A DNA stretch of 64,000 nucleotides from contig PHFB01000009.1 in assembly GCA_002841355.1 (NCBI GenBank), positions 1-64,000 on the forward strand, written 5' to 3'. Of this stretch, positions 31,859-39,863 are shown in pieces; the first letter of the stretch is position 1, and each line of letters opens with the position of its first letter. This DNA comes from Actinobacteria bacterium HGW-Actinobacteria-1 (GTDB taxonomy: Bacteria; Actinomycetota; Coriobacteriia; Anaerosomatales; Anaerosomataceae). A program made the position numbers and the translations under genes. The notes under the pieces were generated by a model. The model made no database searches and was not told the DNA's origin. It saw only the letters and a program-made list of their open reading frames with translations.

Positions 31859-32929
31859 CTAGAATCGTCGCCCCATGATGGTGAAACCGTCGGGACCCTG
31901 ACGGACCTCAAGGCCACCGTGGTCGAGCAATCGGTTCGGCCTGCTCGGCATATGACGAACCCGCCAGAATCGCGCACTGTCGAGCACGGGCTTCACTGAG
32001 TCGACGAGACCACGCAGAGGAATACCGAGTTCTCGAGCAGCATAGAGAACTGCGGCAATTGACCGCACTGCTTCGTCCGGCCCGCCTCCGGGCAGCTCGC
32101 CCAAGGATGCGGCGAGAAGCGCGAACGGAAGGACAGAGCCATCCTGCTGACGCACCGAGAGCATCGCCATGCGCACGGCGAAGAGCCCGGCTGCGCCCAC
32201 CTGTACAGAACCCGCACTCTGCGCCAAAGCGCTAAATGTCTCCGGCGTGTCGATGGTTCGCATCAGGCGCTCTATGCGCTTGTCGCGACCGCTGGGGATC
32301 GGCAAGAGACCGACTCTCGACTGGGACACATCGATATCGAGGGCGTCCCGGTCGTCGGCCTCACCGCTGATGGCCTCCATCTCATCCGACAGGGCCGTCA
32401 CCGGATCGAAGGACACCCACCTCCCCGAACTGCCCTCGCAGAAGAGCCAACCCCAACCCTGCGCGCGGGATCGGGAGTCCGTCATCCACAGTTGAGCGAA
32501 TTGCCGCCACCCCGGCGGAGTGCCGAAGGTCACGAGCTGTTCCATTGCGGCCTCAGTGCCACCGCTCACGCGATCTCGAACCTCATGCACGAGCGCCGGG
32601 ATCGCCATTGCCATCGCGAACACGAGATCGAGAGTGGCGATGTGGAGTACGTCGCCTAGCGCACCAGCGTCGTCTTGTCGCAGCGCACGATCGCTCGACA
32701 GTGCAACCGCGGCACGGAGCGCCTGATCGATCAGAAAGGGGTCACGCTGGTGCGCGTCCTTCAGCTCGCGACTAAGTTCGTCCCTCGGCACGGACTGCGT
32801 CAACTCCGCTAGCTCACCGCACAGACGTCGTATCAGGTCGTCGGCTGGCTCAACTGTGAGAGACACCTCGGACAGCTCAAGCAGCAGCGAATGCAGTACC
32901 TCGTCTAGTGAACGATTCTCAGCGAGCAC
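31859..32929 (-). CDS. unknown protein downstream of yefM-yoeB
   Basis: A 356-aa soluble protein of no recognised family. It is helical and acidic at the N-terminus (LHSLLLELSEVSLTVEPADDLIRRL), has a central segment GWRQFAQLWMTDSRSRAQGWGWLFCEG, and ends GGLEVRQGPDGFTIMGRRF. The GTG start lies 12 bp after the yoeB stop, so it is probably the third gene of the toxin-antitoxin transcript. No transmembrane helix or signal peptide is evident. A role linked to the toxin cannot be concluded from position alone. Confidence 0.6.
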   Translation of the reverse strand: MLAENRSLDEVLHSLLLELSEVSLTVEPADDLIRRLCGELAELTQSVPRDELSRELKDAHQRDPFLIDQALRAAVALSSDRALRQDDAGALGDVLHIATLDLVFAMAMAIPALVHEVRDRVSGGTEAAMEQLVTFGTPPGWRQFAQLWMTDSRSRAQGWGWLFCEGSSGRWVSFDPVTALSDEMEAISGEADDRDALDIDVSQSRVGLLPIPSGRDKRIERLMRTIDTPETFSALAQSAGSVQVGAAGLFAVRMAMLSVRQQDGSVLPFALLAASLGELPGGGPDEAVRSIAAVLYAARELGIPLRGLVDSVKPVLDSARFWRVRHMPSRPNRLLDHGGLEVRQGPDGFTIMGRRF

Positions 32930-32941
32930 TCCGCCGGCCCC

Positions 32942-33205
32942 CTACTCGTAGTGACTCCACATCCGCAGCACCTTCACCGCGTGCTCGTCCTCAATCACTT
33001 GATACACCAGCCGATGGTGGATGTTGATGCGCCGCGAACACGCCCCGCTCAGGTCACCCGCAAGTCTCTCGAACGGCGGGGGCGATTGGTACGGGTTCTC
33101 GGCCAGAACAGCAAGGAGCGCCTCGGCTTTCGGCTTGAGTCCGGCAGCGGCCAGATGCGCAGCATCCTTCTGCGCTGCCTTCGTGTAGACCAGACGCCAG
33201 CTCAC
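32942..33205 (-). CDS. yoeB: YoeB-type toxin (RelE/ParE superfamily)
   Basis: An 87-aa mRNA interferase-like toxin. It shows the YoeB features PFERLAGDLSGACSRRIN, HRLVYQV and the C-terminal MWSHYE, where the Glu, the Arg and the terminal His-Tyr match the catalytic positions of YoeB. It would cleave mRNA at the ribosome when unbound by its antitoxin. Its start overlaps the stop of the YefM-like gene by 4 nt. Confidence 0.9.
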   Translation of the reverse strand: MSWRLVYTKAAQKDAAHLAAAGLKPKAEALLAVLAENPYQSPPPFERLAGDLSGACSRRINIHHRLVYQVIEDEHAVKVLRMWSHYE

Positions 33206-33444
33206 CAGTCGAGGTCGCTCTCAAGCTCGTCGACCGGCGTGCCCATGCCGTCGAGTATCGACTCGCGCATGCCCGGCACCGAGACGAGGTAGAGCGTCTC
33301 CTGCACCGCACGCCAGTCGTCCTCGGAAACAAGAACGGCGCTGCCCCGCTTGCCGGTGATCCAGACAGGTTCGTGCGATTCCTGGACGCGATCGACAAGG
33401 CTGTAGAGCTGCTTGCGGGCCTCGGTCGCACTGATGGTGTCCAT
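33202..33444 (-). CDS. yefM: YefM/Phd-type antitoxin
   Basis: An 80-aa antitoxin with the Phd/YefM N-terminal DNA-binding fold (MDTISATEARKQLYSLVDRV), the VWITGKRGSAVLVSEDDW block and an acidic C-terminus (DELESDLDW) that would wrap the toxin. It precedes and overlaps yoeB, the usual order. Autoregulation through the CGTACG repeats upstream (33460-33477) is likely. Confidence 0.9.
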   Translation of the reverse strand: MDTISATEARKQLYSLVDRVQESHEPVWITGKRGSAVLVSEDDWRAVQETLYLVSVPGMRESILDGMGTPVDELESDLDW

Positions 33445-33459
33445 GGGTCACTCCCTTCA

Positions 33460-33477
33460 CGTACGCTATACCGTACG
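33460..33477. promoter_or_regulatory. repeat in the yefM promoter region
   Basis: Two copies of the self-complementary hexamer CGTACG are separated by 6 bp (CTATAC). They lie 16 bp upstream of the yefM start and overlap the likely promoter (TATAGC on the minus strand). YefM-YoeB complexes bind short palindromic hexamers arranged in tandem, so this is a good operator candidate. Confidence 0.5.
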
Positions 33478-33537
33478 CCGACGCTCTTTGGGGGTCAACG
33501 ATCCTTGCTGCCGCCGCAACGTGGGTATAGAGTCAAT

Positions 33538-33554
33538 GTGTACTCTGTCTACAC
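33538..33554. promoter_or_regulatory. inverted repeat upstream of the vapB-like gene
   Basis: GTGTA (33538-33542) and TACAC (33550-33554) are separated by 7 nt, 18 bp before the antitoxin start. TATAGA just upstream (33526-33531) could be the -10. The placement suits operator binding by the RHH antitoxin. Confidence 0.45.
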
Positions 33555-33571
33555 ACTTGGAGTGTGCGCTC

Positions 33572-33838
33572 ATGGCTCGAATCAACATCACCATCCCCGA
33601 CGGTCTGCTGGAAGACGTCGACCGGACAGCCGAGAGTCTCGGCACCTCGCGAAGCGCGTTTCTTCAGGAGGCCGGCGCCTGCTACATCGCCCGAATCGCC
33701 GAGGAACGCGAACGCGAGCAGCGCACCCGGGACATCGACGCCGCAATCGCACACGCCCGTACGGTTGGCGCACACGTTACACCCGGGTACGACGCGGTCT
33801 CGCAGATCCGCCAGGACCGGGAGCGTGACGGGAAGTGA
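33572..33838 (+). CDS. ribbon-helix-helix antitoxin (VapB-like)
   Basis: An 88-aa protein that begins with a CopG-type ribbon-helix-helix (MARINITIPDGLLEDVDRTAESLGTSRSAFLQEA). A long charged helix (EEREREQRTRDIDAAIAHAR) would contact the toxin. The stop overlaps the GTG start of the PIN-domain toxin gene (GTGA). The start at 33572 has GGAG 9 nt upstream; an upstream in-frame start would run through the operator and is unlikely. Confidence 0.85.
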   Translation: MARINITIPDGLLEDVDRTAESLGTSRSAFLQEAGACYIARIAEEREREQRTRDIDAAIAHARTVGAHVTPGYDAVSQIRQDRERDGK

Positions 33839-34251
33839 GCGTCTCGGTCTGCGTTGACTCGTGCGTCGCGTTCAAGTGGTTCGCGCCCGCGGATGAACCC
33901 GGGCTGGAAGAGGCTCTAGCGCTCCTACGTGCGCATCGCGACGGCGAGATAGCCCTGGTGGCCCCATCGCTCCTGCGCGCCGAGGTCACGAATTCGCTGC
34001 GCTACTCCGGCTGCGGGCTCGATGCGCTCCAAGGCGCGGTCCAGGACCTTACGCGCTTCCACATCGAGTTCGTGGAGCCCGACGACGGCATCCTCTCGCA
34101 CGCGGCTGCTCTTGCGCTTGAGCACGGAATCAGCGTCTACGACGCCATCTTCCTCGCGGTAGCCATCCAGCGGAAGTGTGCGCTGGTCTCGGCAGATCGC
34201 AAGGCGTTCGGTCGCATCACTCCGTCGGTCTGCGAGATCAAGCTGCTGTAG
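33835..34251 (+). CDS. PIN-domain toxin (VapC-like RNase)
   Basis: A 138-aa PIN-domain ribonuclease. Conserved acidic residues are D8 (VCVDSCVAFKWF), the Glu in LLRAEVTNSL, the Asp in YDAIFLAVA and the Asp in SADRKAFG, forming the metal site. It would cleave specific RNAs such as tRNA when released from its RHH antitoxin partner. It is translationally coupled to the antitoxin gene. Confidence 0.88.
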   Translation: MSVSVCVDSCVAFKWFAPADEPGLEEALALLRAHRDGEIALVAPSLLRAEVTNSLRYSGCGLDALQGAVQDLTRFHIEFVEPDDGILSHAAALALEHGISVYDAIFLAVAIQRKCALVSADRKAFGRITPSVCEIKLL

Positions 34252-34270
34252 ACCGCCGCAGGTCGCGCTC

Positions 34271-34906
34271 CTACCCTGCGATTCCCGCGACGATCGCGAT
34301 CACCCCGAAGACCGCCACCAGCGCGCCCGACACGCGGCTTACGCCCGCGAGCACGCCATCGCCCACGCGCGCCCGCGCGACCGACGTCACCGTCACGAGC
34401 GCGATCCACCACGCGAGCGAACCGCTCGCAACGCCGGCTGTGGCGACCGCGGCGGTTGCGATGCCGGGCTGCGCGGCAAGCCCAGCGCTTGCGAAAACCG
34501 CGCCGAACGCCATGATCGTCATCGGATTCGTGAGCGTGAGCCCTATCGACGACGCGTAGAGCGCGGCAAGTCCTCGGCCATCGAGCGCCTCGGGCGACTC
34601 ACACGCCGCGGAGCGCGGCTTCGTGAGCATCGCGCGCACTCCCAGGTACACGAGCACCGCGCCGCCCACAAGCCGCAGCGGCGTCTGCCACGCAACGAGC
34701 GCGCTCGAGAGCGCCGAGAGCCCGAAGGCCGCGATCGCGGCGTACGTGCCGTCGGCGGTGGCGATCCCCAGGCCGGTCGCGAGCCCCGCCCGCGCTCCTC
34801 GGCCAAGCGTGCGCTGGATGCAGAGCACGCCCATGGCGCCGACTGGCGCGGCCACCAGGATGCCGATGACGAAGGTGCGCGCGTAAAGCGCGAAGCCGGA
34901 GGGCAC
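34271..34906 (-). CDS. LysE/RhtB-family amino acid exporter
   Basis: A 211-aa membrane protein with six helices and the LysE hallmark GILVAAPVGAMGVLCIQRTL, followed by GLATGLGIATADGTYA and later SSIGLTLTNPMTIMAF. It exports an amino acid or related metabolite. It follows the Lrp-type gene with a 1-nt gap, so the regulator probably responds to the exported amino acid, as LysG or Lrp do for their exporters. The GTG start VPSGFALYART is chosen because it abuts the regulator stop. Confidence 0.88.
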   Translation of the reverse strand: MPSGFALYARTFVIGILVAAPVGAMGVLCIQRTLGRGARAGLATGLGIATADGTYAAIAAFGLSALSSALVAWQTPLRLVGGAVLVYLGVRAMLTKPRSAACESPEALDGRGLAALYASSIGLTLTNPMTIMAFGAVFASAGLAAQPGIATAAVATAGVASGSLAWWIALVTVTSVARARVGDGVLAGVSRVSGALVAVFGVIAIVAGIAG

Positions 34907-34907
34907 G

Positions 34908-35357
34908 TCAGACCTCGAGCGAGAGCGCGCGTTCGAATGCCGAGGAGAGCACGATCGTTGTACGCGTGCGCACAACGCCCGCGATGGCCTTGACCACATC
35001 GCTCACGAACGACTCCAGCCCTGCGGTTCCGGCGCATCGGACTTTAAGCAGGTAGTCGTGGTCGCCGGCGATGTGGTGGCACTCGACGATGTGGGGCTCG
35101 TTCGCGACGGCTGCCAGGAACACGTCGCGATGTTTCGGCGCATCAAGCGTCACCTCAACGAACGCCGTGAGGTCGAGGCCGAGCGCATCGGGGGAGATCT
35201 GCGCGTGGTAGCCGCGGATGACGCCGCGCTCTTCAAGCCGACGGACGCGGTCGGCAGTGGACGGCCCCGAGAGCCCTACCTGCTCCGCGATGTCCGAGAA
35301 CGTCGTGCGCGCGTCACGCGCGAGGATGCCAACGATAGTGAGGTCGATTGCGTCCAC
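34908..35357 (-). CDS. Lrp/AsnC-family regulator
   Basis: A 149-aa regulator. It has an N-terminal winged helix (LSGPSTADRVRRLEERGVIRGYHA) and a C-terminal RAM/AsnC effector domain (VANEPHIVECHHIAGDHDYLLKV). It is encoded directly upstream of the LysE-type exporter on the same strand, suggesting amino-acid-responsive control of export. The start ATG lies at 35357. Confidence 0.9.
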   Translation of the reverse strand: MDAIDLTIVGILARDARTTFSDIAEQVGLSGPSTADRVRRLEERGVIRGYHAQISPDALGLDLTAFVEVTLDAPKHRDVFLAAVANEPHIVECHHIAGDHDYLLKVRCAGTAGLESFVSDVVKAIAGVVRTRTTIVLSSAFERALSLEV

Positions 35358-35443
35358 GATACGCTCCTTGAAAGGCTACTGATACTCATAGCCTAGCAAG
35401 TCTGTGTCTCATGCGCAATACGCCTTGCTTGCCGAGGTCGCGT

Positions 35444-36013
35444 CTACTTCTCGGCTTCGCTTGCGAGGATGACGGCCTCGGCGATGGCCTTGAGCGGACG
35501 GCGCTTGTCCATCGCGAGTCGCTGGAGGCGCTTGAACGCCTCGGGCTCGGTCATCCCCTTCGCCATGAGCACGCCCTTCGCGCGATCGAGCACCTTGCGG
35601 GTCTCGAGGCGCTCGGTGAGGTCGCTCACTTCGTTCTCAAGCGCGCTTGTCTCGGCAAAGCGGGAAACGGCGACGTGCATCGCCGGGAGGATGTCGCGCT
35701 TGGTGAACGGCTTGATGAGGTACGCCATGGCGCCAGCGGCTGCAGCCTGCTCGACGTACGACGACTGCGAGAACGCGGTCACCATCACGATGGGAGCGAC
35801 CCGCTCGGCGGCAAGCACACCCGCGGCCTCGATGCCGTCCATGCCGGGCATCTTCACGTCCATGAAGATCACATCGGGCACAAGCTCGCGCGCGAGTTCG
35901 ATCGCCTCGGCACCGTCGCGAGCTTCGCCAACGACGTCGTGGCCTTCTTCGATGAGCATCTCTCGCAAGTCCATGCGGATGAGTGCTTCGTCTTCCGCGA
36001 TCAGCACGCGCAT
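35444..36013 (-). CDS. pdtaR: ANTAR-domain response regulator (PdtaR-like)
   Basis: A 189-aa regulator: receiver (D8, phosphoacceptor D52 in IFMDVKMPGMDG, lysine in MAYLIKPF) followed by an ANTAR RNA-binding domain (LDRAKGVLMAKGMTEPEAFKRLQRLAMDKRR). ANTAR proteins act by binding twin stem-loops in leader RNAs and preventing termination. It is encoded immediately after the HisKA_2 kinase gene, its likely partner, as in the mycobacterial PdtaS/PdtaR pair. The ATG at 36013 has AGGAGG 12 nt upstream, inside the kinase stop region. Confidence 0.9.
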   Translation of the reverse strand: MRVLIAEDEALIRMDLREMLIEEGHDVVGEARDGAEAIELARELVPDVIFMDVKMPGMDGIEAAGVLAAERVAPIVMVTAFSQSSYVEQAAAAGAMAYLIKPFTKRDILPAMHVAVSRFAETSALENEVSDLTERLETRKVLDRAKGVLMAKGMTEPEAFKRLQRLAMDKRRPLKAIAEAVILASEAEK

Positions 36014-36020
36014 CTGCGGC

Positions 36021-37445
36021 TCACGCCTCCTTGGCATGGTCGGGCACGGGTACGCGAATGGTCACCGTGGTGCCACGCGCGCTGGAGAACGAGAGTGTAC
36101 CGCGAAGATCGTCATTCACAACGGTGTTCACGATCGCCAGCCCGAGATTCGCTGACGACTCGAGGTTGAACGAGTCCGAGAGGCCTGCCCCGTCGTCGCG
36201 AACCACCAGGTGCAGCTCGCCGGGCAGCCGACGCATGCTCACTGTGACGCTGCCGCTCTCGCGATCGCCGATCCCGTGCTCGATCGCGTTGTGGACGAGC
36301 TCGGCGCACACAAGCGCAAGCGACGTCGCTACCGAGGCGGGTACAAGTCCCGTCTCCCCTTCCACCTTCACGACGATCTGCGAGCCCTCGTGCGCGATGC
36401 TCTGCCGCACCATATCCACGACAGTCCGCGCCGCCGCCGAGAAGTCCACGGACTCCTCGGTCGATGCCGCAAGCATCTCATGTACGACCGCCATCGAGGA
36501 CACGCGCTCGACCGCCTCGGCAAGTGCGCGGGCGGCCTCGTCGCTATCGGTGCGACGCGCCTGGATGCGCAGGAGCGACGCGATCGTCTGCAGGTTGTTC
36601 TTCACGCGATGGTGGACCTCGCGGATGGTAGCTTCTTTGACGCGCAGCTCCTGCTCGCGCCGCGTCACGTCGGTGACGTCTTCGACGAGCACGAGCGCGC
36701 CCGGTGCGAAGCCGATTGTGCGGTAGAGCAGCGACCGGTCCGCGACTTCGATGGTGACCGCGCGGGCCCCCTGGCTGCGGACGACGGGCTTGATGGCGGT
36801 CGAGCCGCCCGGCAGGGTCGCTGCACTGCGGCCGGTCACGCCGCCCTCCACGCCCGCCAGACGCATGATGTTCACGGCGTTCGGGCTTGCGTAGGTGACA
36901 ACGTCGGTCGCGTCGATCTCCATCACGCCGTCGCCGGCACGGCGGTACGTCCAGAACGGCTCGCCGGTGTCGACATCAAGGAGCGGTCCACGCTCGAGGA
37001 TCTCGAAGACGTGCTCGGCAAGCGCCATGAAGGCGACTTCCATCTTGCCGGGCGCCTCGATCACCTGCTGAGCGACATCGCGAATGACCACGCCATACGC
37101 CGAGCCGGGAACCCCGATCGGTCGAGCGGACGTGGAGTACGAGATGCCGCGGGTCGTACGGCGGCGGGTGCCGGGATCGGCGGCAGCTGTGCCCTCAAAG
37201 GCCGCATAAGCCTCGGGCTCCTCGGCACGGGACAGCAGCTGTCCAACGCGCGATGTCACGACGGCCGCGACTGCGGTCATCGGACGTGCATCGGCAACGA
37301 CGCGGAGACCGTCGTCGTCCTCGACCGCGAGCGCGACGTCGCCGTAGCCGAGGTCCGCAACGAGCTGCAGGTTGCAGGCGACGTTCGTCAGGTGCAGGAC
37401 GACGTCTGCGGGTAGCGGTATCGGCAGTGTGAGGTTGGTATCCAT
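36021..37445 (-). CDS. pdtaS: HisKA_2 sensor kinase (PdtaS-like)
   Basis: A 474-aa cytoplasmic kinase. An N-terminal GAF-like domain (about 1-150) and a PAS domain (about 170-265, with TYASPNAVNIMRLAG) precede the HisKA_2 box TIREVHHRVKNNLQTIASLL (H278) and a HATPase domain (CAELVHNAIEHGIG, DDGAGL). Domain order and motifs match mycobacterial PdtaS. The start is uncertain: ATG at 37445 lacks a Shine-Dalgarno but lies 7 nt downstream of a TATACT sequence, which would suit a leaderless transcript. A TTG at 37493 is the alternative. Confidence 0.88.
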   Translation of the reverse strand: MDTNLTLPIPLPADVVLHLTNVACNLQLVADLGYGDVALAVEDDDGLRVVADARPMTAVAAVVTSRVGQLLSRAEEPEAYAAFEGTAAADPGTRRRTTRGISYSTSARPIGVPGSAYGVVIRDVAQQVIEAPGKMEVAFMALAEHVFEILERGPLLDVDTGEPFWTYRRAGDGVMEIDATDVVTYASPNAVNIMRLAGVEGGVTGRSAATLPGGSTAIKPVVRSQGARAVTIEVADRSLLYRTIGFAPGALVLVEDVTDVTRREQELRVKEATIREVHHRVKNNLQTIASLLRIQARRTDSDEAARALAEAVERVSSMAVVHEMLAASTEESVDFSAAARTVVDMVRQSIAHEGSQIVVKVEGETGLVPASVATSLALVCAELVHNAIEHGIGDRESGSVTVSMRRLPGELHLVVRDDGAGLSDSFNLESSANLGLAIVNTVVNDDLRGTLSFSSARGTTVTIRVPVPDHAKEA

Positions 37446-37644
37446 AGCTGAAGTATACGTGACGAACGGCAGCGAGGCCTCGCCGAAAACCAAGCCGAAC
37501 CATCAACGCCGTTCATCACGTAATCACCGCCATATGCGGTGACTCCAAACTCAGTACTACCGTTCGTCACTCTTCTATAACCTTTCGTCGGAGGCTGACC
37601 GATAGGACAAGAGACGGGAACGGCGTACAAGGGGGCAACGGGCA
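37446..37644. other. divergent intergenic region between pdtaS and the HD-GYP gene
   Basis: 199 bp with no gene. On the minus strand, TATACT near 37453-37458 is a likely -10 for pdtaS. On the plus strand, TATAAC near 37575 could serve the HD-GYP gene. No operator-like repeat stands out. Confidence 0.4.
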
Positions 37645-38967
37645 ATGGATCACGAACTAAGCAGGGTCATCAAGCGCGAAGGGCAGCTCAATCTCCTCGC
37701 CTACATCGTGATCCTCGTCCTCATCTCCCTCACGGGGGTTCTCTTGTTCTCGGCGCTGGCGGGCGTCGATCTGCCGGACATCTGGCTGCTGCGCAGCGAC
37801 ATCGTGCGAGCGGTCTTCCCTGGGCTCCTACTGATGGTGATCCTCTACATGGTCGATCAGCACGGCCGCCTTCGTCAGCAACTCGTGAGCATCCACGAGG
37901 ATCTCGAGACCGCAAAGGTCGAGCTCCAGGGTGCGTACGACAGACTGTCGTTCGCACACCGAACGGCAGAGCTCATGGCCTCCCTCACACATGAGAGCGG
38001 CATCGACCACGTGCTTGAGGAGTCGGTCGCCTACTTCGGCGCGGACGCCGCAGCGGTCGTTGGCGACGATGTGCGCATGTTCGCTCCGGATTCTGTCCCG
38101 AGAGGCGACGCCCAGCGCGCGATCATGCAGGTCGCGTTGGACGCCGTCCGAGCGGGTCAGCCGATAACCGTGCAGGCATCCGGGATGAACTCGGCGGCCA
38201 TCGCGGTTCCCCTGCGCGTCAAAGGCCGCCTCGACCGAGTCTGCTGCCTGTGGCGTCGCGACGGGGCGTTCTCCGACGATCAGCTCGAAGGGCTGCAGCT
38301 TGTCGCCCGCATCCTCGAGATGAGCCTTGAGAACCGCGTGCTCCTCGATGAGGTCCGCGAGCAACTGCAAGGCACGCTCATGGCGCTCTCCAACCTCGTT
38401 GAGCTCCGTCAGCCCGACTACATCAACCACTCCAGCCGCGTCGCCGACCTGTGCGTTGGCGTTGGCGTAGCACTCGGACTCGACGCCCAGGAGGTCGCGG
38501 ACCTCAAGCTATCTGCGATCCTCCACGATGTAGGCATGCTCGAGGTTCCGCTCGACATCGTCGCCGCACGCCGCCCGCTTACCGCCGAGGAAGACCTTCT
38601 CGTGAAGCGTCATCCCGTGGCCGGTGCCCGAATCGTGCGAACCGCCCGATTCAACGACAACATCCAGCAGGCGGTGCTGGCCCACCACGAGCGCATGGAC
38701 GGCACTGGGTACCCCAATGGGATCCGCGGCGACCGCATCTCGCTGCCCGCCCGGATCATCGCGGTGTGCGATGCGTACAACGCGATGATCAGCAACCGCC
38801 CACACCGGCCGGCACTCACCCAGACCGCTGCAATCGCCGAGCTCCGCGCAGGTAGCGGCCGCGCATACGACGCCAATGTGGTCCAGGCACTGCAAACCGT
38901 CACCGGACATGGCGGCGCCACGGCCGAGTCGGCGGATGTCGCGCGCATGCTCGAACAGGTCTCTTAA
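37645..38967 (+). CDS. membrane HD-GYP domain protein (probable c-di-GMP phosphodiesterase)
   Basis: A 440-aa protein with two N-terminal membrane helices (about 18-40 and 50-70), a coiled-coil segment, a GAF-like region (about 105-230) and a C-terminal HD-GYP domain. That domain carries the LSAILHDVGMLEVP HD pair and the HHERMDGTGYPNG signature, which marks cyclic-di-GMP hydrolases. The GAF-like part is predicted from position and helix pattern only. ATG at 37645 is divergent from pdtaS. Confidence 0.88.
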   Translation: MDHELSRVIKREGQLNLLAYIVILVLISLTGVLLFSALAGVDLPDIWLLRSDIVRAVFPGLLLMVILYMVDQHGRLRQQLVSIHEDLETAKVELQGAYDRLSFAHRTAELMASLTHESGIDHVLEESVAYFGADAAAVVGDDVRMFAPDSVPRGDAQRAIMQVALDAVRAGQPITVQASGMNSAAIAVPLRVKGRLDRVCCLWRRDGAFSDDQLEGLQLVARILEMSLENRVLLDEVREQLQGTLMALSNLVELRQPDYINHSSRVADLCVGVGVALGLDAQEVADLKLSAILHDVGMLEVPLDIVAARRPLTAEEDLLVKRHPVAGARIVRTARFNDNIQQAVLAHHERMDGTGYPNGIRGDRISLPARIIAVCDAYNAMISNRPHRPALTQTAAIAELRAGSGRAYDANVVQALQTVTGHGGATAESADVARMLEQVS

Positions 38968-39072
38968 GACTCGATGCTCTCAACTCTGGTCGTTGGCCTC
39001 AGATACCGTTATCATCGACTCGTGCCGTGAGCGGTTGGGCTCATTGGGCCCTGGAGGGACCGGGAGGCCTCG

Positions 39073-39651
39073 GTGACGCTATCTTCGTCATCAACCTACA
39101 TTTACACATACGTGATCTTTGCCGTCGTCTACCTGGCATCGAGCGTAGCCTTCGTCGTGAACGCGGTTCGTGTCAGCACGGCTCTTTCGCGTGCACACGA
39201 ACTGACCGACAACCCCGAGCAGCGCCGAATCGAGCGGTCCACTCCCGCTGTCGGTGAGGTCATCTCGCACTCGCAGCGGCTCGTCGACTACACCCAGCTT
39301 GCCACGCTGCTACCACTCGTCTACGTGGTTGGCAGCATGTTCCTGGGCTCGCTCATCCTTGGCGGAACGCATCATGCAAGTGTCAACATCGGTTGGGTCA
39401 CGCTGACCGTCGCTGCCACGGCCGCTTCCGTCACCTTCGTGGTGCTTGGACTGCGCGAATCTGCGAAGCTCAACCATCTCGAGGATCTTGCCGGAGCAAC
39501 CGGCAATGCGGCCGATGCGCTGCAGCGAATCGGACTCCGCCTCGGCGTGAGCGCAGCGCTCCTGCTTCTCGTTGCCGTCTTCATGACGCTCAACCTGTAT
39601 TCCATCCTGTCGGGCATTCAGGGTTTGCTCGGCGTTCAGTTTCTTATCTAG
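39073..39651 (+). CDS. membrane protein of unknown function
   Basis: A 192-aa protein with four membrane helices (about 8-30, 75-95, 105-125 and 155-180), GTG start and GGGAGG just upstream. The central cytoplasmic loops carry QRRIERSTPAVGEVISHSQRL and LRESAKLNHLEDLAGATG. No family recognised. It lies between the HD-GYP gene and the tRNA-Leu; a promoter in the 105-bp gap upstream is possible. Confidence 0.7.
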   Translation: MTLSSSSTYIYTYVIFAVVYLASSVAFVVNAVRVSTALSRAHELTDNPEQRRIERSTPAVGEVISHSQRLVDYTQLATLLPLVYVVGSMFLGSLILGGTHHASVNIGWVTLTVAATAASVTFVVLGLRESAKLNHLEDLAGATGNAADALQRIGLRLGVSAALLLLVAVFMTLNLYSILSGIQGLLGVQFLI

Positions 39652-39665
39652 CGCCGCCGCGCTGG

Positions 39666-39671
39666 TATAAT
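39666..39671 (+). promoter_or_regulatory. -10 box of tRNA-Leu
   Basis: Consensus TATAAT lies 20 bp upstream of the tRNA 5' end. The -35 region is weak. Confidence 0.55.
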
Positions 39672-39690
39672 CCGCAGGCGGCCCCCTCCA

Positions 39691-39777
39691 GCCCGGGTGG
39701 CGGAACAGGCAGACGCGCCGGTCTCAAAAACCGGTGATGGAAACATCGTGCGGGTTCGATCCCCGCCCCGGGCACCA
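39691..39777 (+). tRNA. tRNA-Leu (anticodon CAA)
   Basis: An 87-nt class II tRNA. The acceptor stem GCCCGGG (39691-39697) pairs with CCCGGGC (39767-39773), with discriminator A and encoded CCA. The anticodon stem CCGGT/ACCGG encloses the loop CTCAAAA, so the anticodon is CAA, reading UUG. A long variable arm (GATG/CATC) and a TGC-GGGTTCGAT-CC T-arm complete the cloverleaf. Confidence 0.95.
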
Positions 39778-39822
39778 CTTCTCACCTCTCACGGTTTCCA
39801 GGGTTTATGATGCTCTGGATGC

Positions 39823-39838
39823 GCATACGTTCGTATGC
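39823..39838. repeat. short palindrome upstream of the first CWB2 gene
   Basis: GCATACG-TT-CGTATGC, a perfect 7-bp-arm inverted repeat, lies 25 bp before the start codon and in front of the GGGAGGAG ribosome site. It could be a regulator site or a 5' UTR hairpin. Confidence 0.45.
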
Positions 39839-39863
39839 ACCGCCGGATCTGGGAGGAGATTCC

